Shown here: positions 1-5,049 of the stretch, in pieces
How positions within the stretch are numbered: the first letter of the stretch is position 1
How the letters are laid out: every line of letters begins with the position of its first letter
Assembly (NCBI GenBank): GCA_030038955.1
Contig: JASHQV010000042.1
Span: forward strand, 1-7,700
Source: Solirubrobacteraceae bacterium
GTDB lineage: Bacteria > Actinomycetota > Thermoleophilia > Solirubrobacterales > Solirubrobacteraceae
Direction of reading: 5' to 3'
Length of the DNA: 7,700 nt
The notes under the pieces: generated by a model
Told to the model about the DNA's origin: nothing
Databases searched by the model: none
The model's input: only the letters and a program-made list of their open reading frames with translations
Program-made: the position numbers and the translations under genes

Positions 1-287
1 ACCAGCCGTGCCACGATCGGCAGCTCAAGCGGCGCGTGCCCGTGCACGCAGGCGATCGATCTGTACGCCGCCATGTAGGCGGGATACGTGATCAGCTCGG
101 CGCCGGCCACCAGGCCGATCCAAGGCAGGCGAACGTCGTCGAACGCATGTCCGATCGCGTCCGCGCCGGTCACGTGCGCGATCAACACCACGGCAAACGC
201 GGCGATCACTGTCGCGACGACCGATCCCAGGATCGCTCTGTTGCCCGTCGCGCCGAGGATCGCTGTGTTGCCGGGACGTCGACGCAC
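1..287 (-). CDS. Integral membrane protein, N-terminal part (leaves the window)
   Basis: This minus-strand reading frame opens at a GTG (287-285), seven bases after an in-frame TGA, and stays open to the window edge, giving 95 codons. The translation has two clear hydrophobic segments: about residues 17-39 (AILGSVVATVIAAFAVVLIA) and about residues 56-80 (LPWIGLVAGAELITYPAYMA), the latter followed by AYRSIACVHGH. This alternation suits a multi-pass inner-membrane protein. The second segment recalls the N-terminal part of the lysylphosphatidylglycerol synthase/UPF0104 membrane domain in actinobacteria, but that family link is a weak guess from pattern memory. A TAACTT hexamer (301-296, minus) lies 8 nt before the GTG and could be the -10 of a leaderless transcript; no convincing -35 is seen. 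No ATG is available near the start. The coding frame is well supported; the function is not. Confidence 0.62.
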   Translation of the reverse strand, partial: MRRRPGNTAILGATGNRAILGSVVATVIAAFAVVLIAHVTGADAIGHAFDDVRLPWIGLVAGAELITYPAYMAAYRSIACVHGHAPLELPIVARL

Positions 288-570
288 CAGCTGTCAAGTT
301 ACTCCGACCTCGTAAGGCCGCCGTAACGCTTGCAGGCAAGCCCCAAATGCCAGGGCCGCGGCCGCAGCTGAGGGGTCGTGACTCACTGCAGCGACGACGC
401 GTAGCTCGCAGGATCCGTCGGCGGCGTCCAGCAGCGATTCGACTCACTGCACACGTGGTCGAGACCGTCCCGATCGCCTGCTGCCAGATCGAGCCACAGG
501 TCGAGCGCCCGGAGGACAGCGCCGCGCGTGCATGCGCGGCCGCGGTGCCTCCAACGACGCGATCGCCGAC

Positions 571-591
571 CGTCGAACGTCGAACGTCGAA
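571..591. repeat. 7-bp tandem repeat, three copies
   Basis: CGTCGAA occurs three times head to tail (571-577, 578-584, 585-591). It lies in non-coding or decayed sequence about 140 bp upstream of the MarR start. It is simple enough to be slippage; a regulatory role is not shown. Confidence 0.7.
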
Positions 592-715
592 CGAAGCACT
601 ATCTGTCGAAGCTGGCGCACGCCGACAGCGACTGAAGGTCCCGGCCGTAACGGGCAAGCCGCGGCGGAGGCTTGCGCGCCTGCGAGAAGATGACCGTCAG
701 CGTCCGTGACGCGGA

Positions 716-721
716 TAGACT
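716..721 (+). promoter_or_regulatory. Probable -10 of a leaderless marR transcript, with adjacent palindrome
   Basis: TAGACT is followed by six bases and then the ATG at 728. This is the usual geometry of actinobacterial leaderless promoters, and no Shine-Dalgarno sequence is present. The only -35 candidate, TGACCG at 691-696, is poor and oddly spaced. Just upstream, GCGTC-CGT-GACGC (700-712) is a 5-bp inverted repeat that could be an operator for the MarR protein itself. Confidence 0.45.
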
Positions 722-727
722 CGATTC

Positions 728-1237
728 ATGGGGCCGAGCACTTCCAGCCGTCCGGGGCGGAAGTTGGGCACTTCCAGTCGCCTCAATGGGGCGGCTCTGG
801 AGGCGTGGCGCGGGTATCTGCAGAGCCACGCGTCGATCGTGCGCGAGCTGGACGCCTCGTTGGTCGCCGAGCATGGGCTGACCACCCGCGACTACGAAGC
901 GCTCCTGTACCTCGCCCAGGACCCCGACCGCCGGCTGCCGATGTCGGCGCTGGCCGAGCGGACGATGCTGACCCGCTCAGGCATCACGCGGCTGGTGGAC
1001 GGGCTCGTCGACGCCGGGCTGGTGGAGCGCATCGCCTGCCCAAGCGACGCCCGCGTGTCGTACGCGCAGCTGACCGACGCCGGCTACGACAAGCTGCGAG
1101 ACGCCGGGTGCACGCACGTCACCAGCATCCGCCGGCTGTTCTGCGAGCACTTCACCCCCGAGGAGCTGGAGCAGCTGGCCGAGCTCCTCGGCCGCCTTCC
1201 CGGCGCGCGCCGGGCGGGCTCCTGCACCGTGTCTTGA
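728..1237 (+). CDS. MarR-family transcriptional regulator (first paralogue)
   Basis: This 169-residue protein is a winged helix-turn-helix regulator of the MarR family; such proteins bind DNA as dimers and usually repress a neighbouring gene until a ligand or oxidant releases them. The recognition region is PMSALAERTMLTRSG followed by ITRLVDGLVDAGLVER (about residues 78-108). The wing is DARVSYAQLTDAGY (about 114-127), with the Asp-x-Arg typical of the family. The C-terminal helix EELEQLAELLGRLPG forms the dimer arm. Cysteines occur in RIACPSD, AGCTHV, LFCEHF and near the end (GSCTVS), so thiol sensing is possible but unproven. The ATG at 728 fits a leaderless start; the first 19 residues are Ser/Arg-rich and not part of the fold. 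The stop overlaps the start of the VOC gene (TTGA), so the two are co-translated. It is close in sequence to the MarR at 5050-5592. Confidence 0.92.
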   Translation: MGPSTSSRPGRKLGTSSRLNGAALEAWRGYLQSHASIVRELDASLVAEHGLTTRDYEALLYLAQDPDRRLPMSALAERTMLTRSGITRLVDGLVDAGLVERIACPSDARVSYAQLTDAGYDKLRDAGCTHVTSIRRLFCEHFTPEELEQLAELLGRLPGARRAGSCTVS

Positions 1238-2157
1238 GCTCAGCGAGCGCGATCCCGGCGGACACGAGGATCGGCGCGGCGCAGCTGACGGTCAGCGACC
1301 GCGAGCGCTCGCGGCGGTTCTACGAGCAGGCGCTGGGCCTGCGGACGCTTGCGGTCGACGACGGACCGGCGCTGACGCTCGGAGCCGAGGACGGTGTCCC
1401 GCTGCTGGTGCTGTACGGGGATCGGCAGGCGCCACCGCGTGATCCCCGGCGCACGGGCCTGTTTCATTTCGCCCTGCTCGTGCCGACGCGCCGCGATCTG
1501 GCGGTGGCGCTGGCGCGGCTGGCGGGCGCGGGCTGGCAACTGACCGGCGCCTCCGATCACCTCGTCAGCGAGGCACTGTACCTGCACGATCCCGACGGCA
1601 ACGGCGCGGAGATCTATCGCGACCGGCCACGCTCGGAGTGGCCGCACGATCAGGCCGGGGTCGTGCAGATGGCGACGCTGCCGCTGGATCTGGACGGTCT
1701 GCTCGGCGAGCTGGACGGGGAGCTGGGTCCTGACTGGCGGGATCAGCCTGGCGTGGCCGCGGACACCGCGAACGCGCCGCTGCCGCCGATGCCCGCCGGC
1801 ACGTACATCGGCCACATGCACCTGCAGGTGTCCGAGTTGCACGACAGCGAGGCCTTCTACAGCGGCCTGCTCGGCTTCGACGTGACCGTGCGCAGCTATC
1901 CGGGAGCGCTGTTCCTGTCGACCGGCGGCTACCACCACCAGATCGCACTGAACACGTGGAACAGCCTGGGAGCCGGCCCGCCCGCGCCAGGCTCGATCGG
2001 CCTGCGCGCGTTCGAGCTGGCGCTCCCGGACGCGGCGACCCGCGAGCAGCTGCTGAAGCGGCTCGATGCGGCCGGCGTGCCGCTGCGGTCAGATGCTCAT
2101 GGCACGCTCGTCCGTGACCCGAGCGGAAACGCGCTGCTGCTGACTGCCACCGCCTGA
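1234..2157 (+). CDS. Two-domain VOC-family protein, CatE-like (extradiol dioxygenase/glyoxalase superfamily)
   Basis: The 307-residue product contains two vicinal-oxygen-chelate modules. The first (about 13-130) begins IGAAQLTVSDRERSRRFYEQ, then GLFHFALLV, and ends DPDGNGAEIYRDRP. The second (about 191-305) begins IGHMHLQVSELHDSEAFYSG and ends DPSGNALLLTA. Length and layout match CatE/YfiE-type proteins, of which B. subtilis CatE is a catechol 2,3-dioxygenase. Possible metal ligands are His194/His196 and His234/His235 in the second module and Glu126 in the first; the acidic residue usually closing the second module is Leu here, so the metal site needs modelling. The TTG at 1234 is chosen because it overlaps the MarR stop by four bases (TTGA) and directly precedes the first module; no strong ribosome site is visible, consistent with translational coupling. 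Likely substrate: catechol or a related aromatic, possibly a quinone precursor. This is inference; glyoxalase or thiol-transferase activity is not excluded. Confidence 0.85.
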   Translation: MSSASAIPADTRIGAAQLTVSDRERSRRFYEQALGLRTLAVDDGPALTLGAEDGVPLLVLYGDRQAPPRDPRRTGLFHFALLVPTRRDLAVALARLAGAGWQLTGASDHLVSEALYLHDPDGNGAEIYRDRPRSEWPHDQAGVVQMATLPLDLDGLLGELDGELGPDWRDQPGVAADTANAPLPPMPAGTYIGHMHLQVSELHDSEAFYSGLLGFDVTVRSYPGALFLSTGGYHHQIALNTWNSLGAGPPAPGSIGLRAFELALPDAATREQLLKRLDAAGVPLRSDAHGTLVRDPSGNALLLTATA

Positions 2158-2188
2158 GCATCCGCCCACCGCCGAGCGCCCGACGCTC

Positions 2189-2210
2189 CCCGTCCGGGCC
2201 GCCCGACGGG
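2189..2210 (+). terminator. GC-rich hairpin after the VOC gene
   Basis: CCCGTC and GACGGG form a 6-bp stem around a 10-nt GC-rich loop, 31 nt after the VOC stop. There is no T-run, so termination is only a suggestion; the arm also overlaps the expected -35 region of the tRNA. Confidence 0.3.
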
Positions 2211-2211
2211 A

Positions 2212-2217
2212 TACCCT
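2212..2217 (+). promoter_or_regulatory. -10 element of tRNA-Cys
   Basis: GATACCCT lies just upstream of the tRNA; the hexamer TACCCT is 10 bases before the mature 5' end. GATACCCT-type -10 boxes are common in front of actinobacterial stable RNA genes. No good -35 is evident. Confidence 0.4.
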
Positions 2218-2227
2218 AGTTGCTCCG

Positions 2228-2298
2228 GGCGACGTGGCGGAGTGGCTACGCAGCGGCCTGCAAAGCCGTCTACACCGGTTCGATTCCGGTCGTCGCCT
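2228..2298 (+). tRNA. tRNA-Cys (anticodon GCA)
   Basis: A complete cloverleaf can be drawn by hand. The acceptor stem is GGCGACG/CGTCGCC with seven pairs and discriminator T. The D stem is GCG/CGC with loop GAGTGGCTA. The anticodon stem is GCGGC/GCCGT with loop CTGCAAA, giving anticodon GCA. The variable loop is CTAC, and the T arm is ACCGG-TTCGATT-CCGGT. The 3' CCA is not encoded. It decodes UGC/UGU codons. The sequence from the anticodon loop to the 3' end is repeated exactly at 4875, marking this gene as the integration target of the island that follows. Confidence 0.97.
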
Positions 2299-2303
2299 CT
2301 CGA
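2258..2303 (+). repeat. Attachment-site repeat, tRNA side (att copy 1)
   Basis: These 46 bases, from the anticodon loop (CTGCAAA) through the tRNA 3' end plus five more (CTCGA), are identical to 4875-4920 in the same orientation. Identity stops sharply on both sides. Anticodon-loop-to-3'-end duplications are the classic footprint of tyrosine integrases acting at tRNA genes, with strand exchange often in the anticodon loop. Confidence 0.85.
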
Positions 2304-2310
2304 CGAACAC

Positions 2311-2331
2311 GCTGCAAAGCAGCTGGTTTTT
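2311..2331 (+). terminator. Short hairpin with T-run after tRNA-Cys
   Basis: GCTGC-AAA-GCAGC is followed by TGG and five T's, 12 bases after the tRNA discriminator base. A 5-bp stem is weak but the T-run fits a terminator for the tRNA transcript. It lies inside the island, so it would have arrived with it. The hairpin also echoes the CTGCAAAGC of the att core. Confidence 0.35.
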
Positions 2332-2371
2332 CGGGAGCTTTTGCCATTCAAGAGAAGGCCAAAACGACGAA

Positions 2372-2395
2372 GGCTCCCCAAGGGCTCCCCAAACT
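2372..2395 (+). repeat. Left pair of putative integrase arm sites
   Basis: GGCTCCCCAA occurs at 2372-2381 and 2383-2392, an 11-bp period, followed by ACT. The 24-base block matches 4761-4784 near the other boundary at 22 of 24 positions and in the same orientation. Tandem direct repeats at one-helical-turn spacing on both sides of a core are typical of tyrosine-integrase arm-type sites. Confidence 0.6.
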
Positions 2396-2452
2396 TTTCA
2401 AGGCGGCCTGCTTGCGCGCTGCCGCGCCGCTGATCGCCGCGTGCCGCAGGCC

Positions 2453-2473
2453 GAGGCGGGCTTCGCCCGCCTC
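2453..2473 (-). terminator. Strong hairpin downstream of the monooxygenase gene
   Basis: GAGGCGGGC-TTC-GCCCGCCTC is a perfect 9-bp stem with a 3-base loop, lying 83 nt beyond the stop of the minus-strand monooxygenase gene. No T-run follows on the minus strand, but many actinobacterial terminators lack one. It could serve the monooxygenase transcript. Confidence 0.5.
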
Positions 2474-2556
2474 AGGTGCCGTCAGCAGCCGCGCCAATCT
2501 CATGTGCCCTTGAGGACGACTCCCGGCGCCGAGCCCTGGGTGAGGTCAATTCCGCG

Positions 2557-3567
2557 TCAGCTGTCCGGTAGGAACGCTGGCATCACCTCAGCGGCGAAGC
2601 GCTGGATGCTCTGCCTGGTTTCTCCGCCGGTGATTAGCACATACCTGACGCCGACCGCCTGCAGTGCTTGCAGCCCCGCGATGATCTCCTGGGGCGGGCC
2701 GAAGAGGACATGGGCCTCAGTCGCGCCAGCCTTGTCCGCGTAGGCCATGATGTGTGAGCGCCCGGACCCGTCCGGGCCGCGCGAGCGCTCGATCATGCGG
2801 TCATGGACTCTTGCCAGCCGCGCGAGCGCCACCCTCGCGTCGTCTGCGTCGCGTGCGACGTAGAGATTGCGCGCGACCGCCACGTCCATCGGATCAAAGA
2901 CACGCGCGCGAGCCTCACACTCAGCCTTGAACAGAGCGATCCGCTCGCCGATCGCCTCGATGGAGGCGAACTGGTCGAGCAACAGGTTGGCACCGAGCTC
3001 GGCAACATTGCGAACCGACTCGGGCTTACCTGCGGCGATCCACACAGGCGGATGCGGCTTCTGAGCGGTGGGCGGCTCCACCACGATCTCGTGGTAGTGC
3101 CAGAACCGACCCCCGTGGGAGAAGGGCTCATCGGAGCCCCACGCCTTCAGGATCACCGCCAGAGACTCCTCGAAGCGCTCCTCTGCCTCCTCCTTCGGCA
3201 CGCAGAAGCCCGCGAACTCCGAATGCCGGTAGCCCTTTCCCACGCCGAGGTCAAGACGCCCGCCAGAGAGAAGGTCGACCGTAGCCGCGCGCTCGGCCAG
3301 CAGCACCGGGTCATGCCAGGGCAGCACGAGCACCGCGGTCCCCACCCGTATCGACGTCGTGCGCGCGGCCACCCAGCTCAGGAGATCGAGAGGGGCCGAA
3401 ACCTGCCCCGAGCCCGAGAAGTGGTGCTCGACCAGGAACGTCGAATAGAACCCTAGGCGCTCGGCTTCGACGCTGGTCTCGACGTACTCGCTAAAACCGC
3501 GGCCCGGGTCGCCGTTCCCGTCCGTGGTGCGTGGCGCTTGGGCGCTGCCGAACAGACCGAAGCGCAT
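2557..3567 (-). CDS. LLM-class flavin-dependent oxidoreductase (luciferase-like monooxygenase)
   Basis: The 336-residue product fits the bacterial luciferase-like family, TIM-barrel enzymes that use reduced FMN or F420 for oxygenation or hydride transfer. Seen motifs: N-terminal strand MRFGLFGSAQA, the VEHHFSGSG segment after strand two, IRVGTAVLVLPWHDPVLLAE with TVDLLSGGRLDLGVGKGY (the flavin-phosphate region), HPPVWIAAGKPESV, and the C-terminal VRYVLITGG. Length is normal. The frame is open upstream to a GTG at 3672, but those 35 residues (TDPTSPPPQDHTETASE-like) are low-complexity and precede the canonical first strand, so the ATG at 3567 is preferred; an AGAGG lies 10 nt before it. The gene sits inside the tRNA-Cys island and reads away from the toxin pair. 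The substrate cannot be told from sequence. Confidence 0.9.
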   Translation of the reverse strand: MRFGLFGSAQAPRTTDGNGDPGRGFSEYVETSVEAERLGFYSTFLVEHHFSGSGQVSAPLDLLSWVAARTTSIRVGTAVLVLPWHDPVLLAERAATVDLLSGGRLDLGVGKGYRHSEFAGFCVPKEEAEERFEESLAVILKAWGSDEPFSHGGRFWHYHEIVVEPPTAQKPHPPVWIAAGKPESVRNVAELGANLLLDQFASIEAIGERIALFKAECEARARVFDPMDVAVARNLYVARDADDARVALARLARVHDRMIERSRGPDGSGRSHIMAYADKAGATEAHVLFGPPQEIIAGLQALQAVGVRYVLITGGETRQSIQRFAAEVMPAFLPDS

Positions 3568-4094
3568 GGCTTCGGAGCCTCTACCGGTCCCGGCTTCGCT
3601 CGCGGTCTCTGTGTGGTCTTGCGGGGGCGGTGAAGTCGGGTCGGTGCGGCGGGTCAGACCTTGGTCCGCCACGTTGCGGTCCGGGAAGGTACGACCACTT
3701 CCCGCAGCTCGTTGATCCCGATGCCGGCGCCGAAACTCCTTAGCGCATCTGCCACGCCAGCTCCTGCGTGCGCGCGTAAAGAGGTATGCGCTGGGAGTGC
3801 CGCGACCATCGTCCGAACCTTACCGACCGCGAGCCGGGTCGGCCAGACAGTTCGCTCGTGTTGTCCGCTGATCCGCCCGCGCGCCTGTCGTGGCCCAATC
3901 CTGGCCCACACGTCGTTACGACCATCCTCTGTGGGCATTCAGGATCGTCGCGCGAAACGCCCACGAACTGCCGTGATTCAAGGCAATTCATGTCTTCGAT
4001 CGTCAGTGGTTGCCGGTCCCGACGTGGCCTGTCACAGCGCAGTTCAACTGCCTTGTACCGCCCACGGTCCGAGACGCTGAGGACTTCCGGCGAG
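3568..4094. other. Unassigned part of the island
   Basis: 527 bases between the toxin gene and the monooxygenase gene hold no recognisable gene. A minus-strand frame from 3938 to 3654 (94 residues, containing LPAHTSLRAHAGAGVADALR and GAGIGINELREVVVPSRT) is the best open stretch, but it matches no family I know and lacks a clear ribosome site. Composition is less GC-rich than the flanks. It may be decayed mobile-element DNA, or the leader and promoter of the monooxygenase gene. No integrase catalytic motif (R..HxxR..Y) was found by eye. Confidence 0.4.
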
Positions 4095-4517
4095 CTAGGT
4101 GCCTGGGGACAGCAACTGAAGACCAGGGACTTCGTTGAAGATACCGTCGTCGGACACCAGCGGAACCCCCAGACGAACTGCTGTTGCCGCGATCCAGAGG
4201 TCACCAATGTGATCTTTGGCGGCGAGCGCATGCCCGGTCTTCCTGCAGTCGGCCCGGAGTTGCGCACATACGCCGACGGTTCTCTCGTCGGGCTGCACTA
4301 CTACATAACGCCTCAGGCCACGTTCCAGTCGACGGCGACGGAGTTCACCCCATCCGGCATTGATGGCGCCGAAGCGAAGCTCCATCGCGGTCTCGAACGA
4401 GACGAGCACAGTCGCATGGCCGATGATTTCGTCGTAGACAGCACTCGCGGCCGGCGGTCGTTCGTCTAGCCGCCAGCTCATGACCATCGTGTCGGCAACC
4501 ACAGCGCCGACGGTCAC
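4095..4517 (-). CDS. PIN-domain ribonuclease toxin, VapC-like
   Basis: The 140-residue product is a PIN-domain protein, a Mg-dependent RNase that in VapBC systems cleaves tRNA or rRNA when freed from its antitoxin. The acidic centre can be traced: Asp9 (VVADTMVM), Glu46 (SFETAMELRFGA), Asp106 (GDLWIAATAVRLG) and Asp123/Asp124 (PLVSDDGIF). Length is normal for VapC, and the C-terminal strand PGLQLLSP is typical. It starts at a GTG (4517-4515) that overlaps the stop of the upstream small gene by four bases (GTGA), the standard coupling of an antitoxin-toxin operon. It is carried on the island, where toxin-antitoxin pairs commonly stabilise mobile DNA. The family is firm; the target RNA is unknown. 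Confidence 0.9.
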   Translation of the reverse strand: MTVGAVVADTMVMSWRLDERPPAASAVYDEIIGHATVLVSFETAMELRFGAINAGWGELRRRRLERGLRRYVVVQPDERTVGVCAQLRADCRKTGHALAAKDHIGDLWIAATAVRLGVPLVSDDGIFNEVPGLQLLSPGT

Positions 4518-4678
4518 GTCTCAGATCGCAGCACTTCCCGAAGTCGCTCCCAGTCCTCCGGTGTCGGATCACCCGGCTCCGCCAGCGGGTGCGGCGCGAC
4601 GGGCTTTGCCACGCGCAGCGCCTCGTCGGGCGGCAGGACCGTCAAGACCGGCTCAAGATCAGGAGCTGGGATCGGCAT
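4514..4678 (-). CDS. Putative VapB-type antitoxin, 54 residues, proline-rich
   Basis: A 54-codon frame runs from the ATG at 4678 to a TGA (4516-4514) that overlaps the toxin start (GTGA). It reads MPIPAPDLEPVLTVLPPDEA at the N terminus and ends EDWERLREVLRSET. Twelve of 54 residues are proline. The C-terminal acidic amphipathic helix could wrap the toxin, as antitoxin tails do. No ribbon-helix-helix, AbrB or Phd fold is evident, so it may not bind DNA itself, which is unusual for a VapB. Position, size, overlap and a leaderless-type promoter directly upstream support it as the antitoxin; no sequence family is recognised. Confidence 0.7.
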   Translation of the reverse strand: MPIPAPDLEPVLTVLPPDEALRVAKPVAPHPLAEPGDPTPEDWERLREVLRSET

Positions 4679-4685
4679 GCCGCTA

Positions 4686-4691
4686 ATTCTA
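4686..4691 (-). promoter_or_regulatory. -10 of the toxin-antitoxin operon (leaderless type)
   Basis: On the minus strand TAGAAT is followed by exactly seven bases (TAGCGGC) and then the antitoxin ATG. There is no Shine-Dalgarno sequence, so transcription most likely begins at the start codon. No clear -35 is seen. Confidence 0.55.
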
Positions 4692-4760
4692 CGCAGCGTC
4701 CTGACATCACGGGACCGGCCGCTGTTGGAGAAAGCTACCCACCGACCACAGCGCTCCGAG

Positions 4761-4784
4761 GGCTACCCAAAGGCTCCCCAAACT
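4761..4784 (+). repeat. Right pair of putative integrase arm sites
   Basis: GGCTACCCAA (4761-4770) and GGCTCCCCAA (4772-4781), again 11 bp apart and followed by ACT, mirror the left pair at 2372-2395 in the same orientation. A weaker third copy, AGCTACCCAC, lies at 4733-4742. The block ends 90 nt before the right att repeat. Confidence 0.6.
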
Positions 4785-4792
4785 CGCGAGTT
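4781..4792. repeat. 12-bp perfect palindrome
   Basis: AACTCGCGAGTT overlaps the last base of the right arm repeat. A perfect 12-mer palindrome here could be a binding site for an excisionase or regulator, or be chance. Confidence 0.5.
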
Positions 4793-4874
4793 CGCGCCAT
4801 CGCGCAGAGAACTCACACCGCCGGATAGAACGCAAGCGCGGCGTCCAAGACTGAGAGAACGCCGGAGCGCCGCG

Positions 4875-4920
4875 CTGCAAAGCCGTCTACACCGGTTCGA
4901 TTCCGGTCGTCGCCTCTCGA
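4875..4920 (+). repeat. tRNA-Cys 3'-half duplicate, right att repeat
   Basis: This is an exact copy of 2258-2303: anticodon loop, 3' anticodon strand, variable loop, T arm, 3' acceptor strand and five flanking bases. It lacks any D arm or 5' acceptor strand, so it is not a tRNA gene. It marks the right end of the island; chromosomal sequence resumes at 4921. Confidence 0.9.
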
Positions 4921-5049
4921 TCTGGGATGGAGGCGCTGCGAAGCCGCAACCCAGTCGAAGCCCAGCGCCGTCGCCGACGAGCGTTACAGCACTAACAGCC
5001 GACTTGACTTCGCACGGTCATCGGCGCCCCAGCAGAGCCGCGCAGTCGT

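Larger units (their letters stand above)
288..727. other. Stretch without a firm gene, possible decayed minus-strand gene
   Basis: No intact gene is supported in these 440 bases. On the minus strand two short pieces look protein-like but lie in different frames. One reads about RALDLWLDLAAGDRDGLDHV (around 510-450). The other reads about ESLLDAADGSCELRVVAA, continues to LQALRRPYEVGVT (around 440-297), and ends at a TGA (296-294) just before the membrane-protein start. A gene broken by a frameshift would give this picture, but chance open frames are common at this GC content. The right end holds the promoter of the first MarR gene. Confidence 0.3.
2258..4920. mobile_element. Small putative genomic island inserted at tRNA-Cys, no integrase seen
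   Basis: The interval is bounded by the exact 46-bp direct repeats at 2258-2303 and 4875-4920, so the inserted unit is about 2.6 kb. It carries a luciferase-like monooxygenase, a PIN-domain toxin with its small upstream partner, and about 530 bp of unassigned sequence. Paired 10-bp repeats of almost the same sequence lie 68 nt inside the left boundary and 90 nt inside the right boundary, as expected for integrase arm sites of an excised attP. Base composition of the toxin region and 3660-4100 looks less GC-rich than the flanks. No recombinase, excisionase or replication gene is recognisable, so the element is either a decayed remnant or a passenger mobilised in trans. The boundaries are seen directly; the mobility is inferred. 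Confidence 0.72.

Noticed and set aside
25..657. Long minus-strand open frame of 210 codons
   Set aside because: Arg/Ser-rich translation with no domain. Another minus-strand frame in 1-287 gives clean membrane segments, so this is a high-GC shadow.
706..1233. N-terminal extension of the VOC protein in the same open frame
   Set aside because: It overlaps the well-supported MarR gene in another frame, and its Ala/Arg-rich translation has no VOC features.
1240..1938. Minus-strand frame opposite the VOC gene
   Set aside because: Low-complexity Arg/Gln/Val-rich product, a mirror of VOC codons with GC-rich third positions.
2089..2433. Open frames on both strands across tRNA-Cys
   Set aside because: They translate the tRNA itself (for example RNRTGVDGFAG on the minus strand), a familiar spurious protein of tRNA loci.
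2803..3456. Plus-strand frame opposite the monooxygenase
   Set aside because: His/Arg-rich, no domain, entirely inside a convincing luciferase-like gene.
3740..4469. Overlapping open frames on both strands between toxin and monooxygenase, considered as integrase
   Set aside because: A phrase like GLGHD recalls integrase text, but the R, HxxR and Tyr motifs are missing, and the frame also overlaps the toxin gene.
4860..4920. Second tRNA-Cys gene
   Set aside because: Only the 3' half is present; no 5' acceptor strand, D arm or 5' anticodon strand precedes it.
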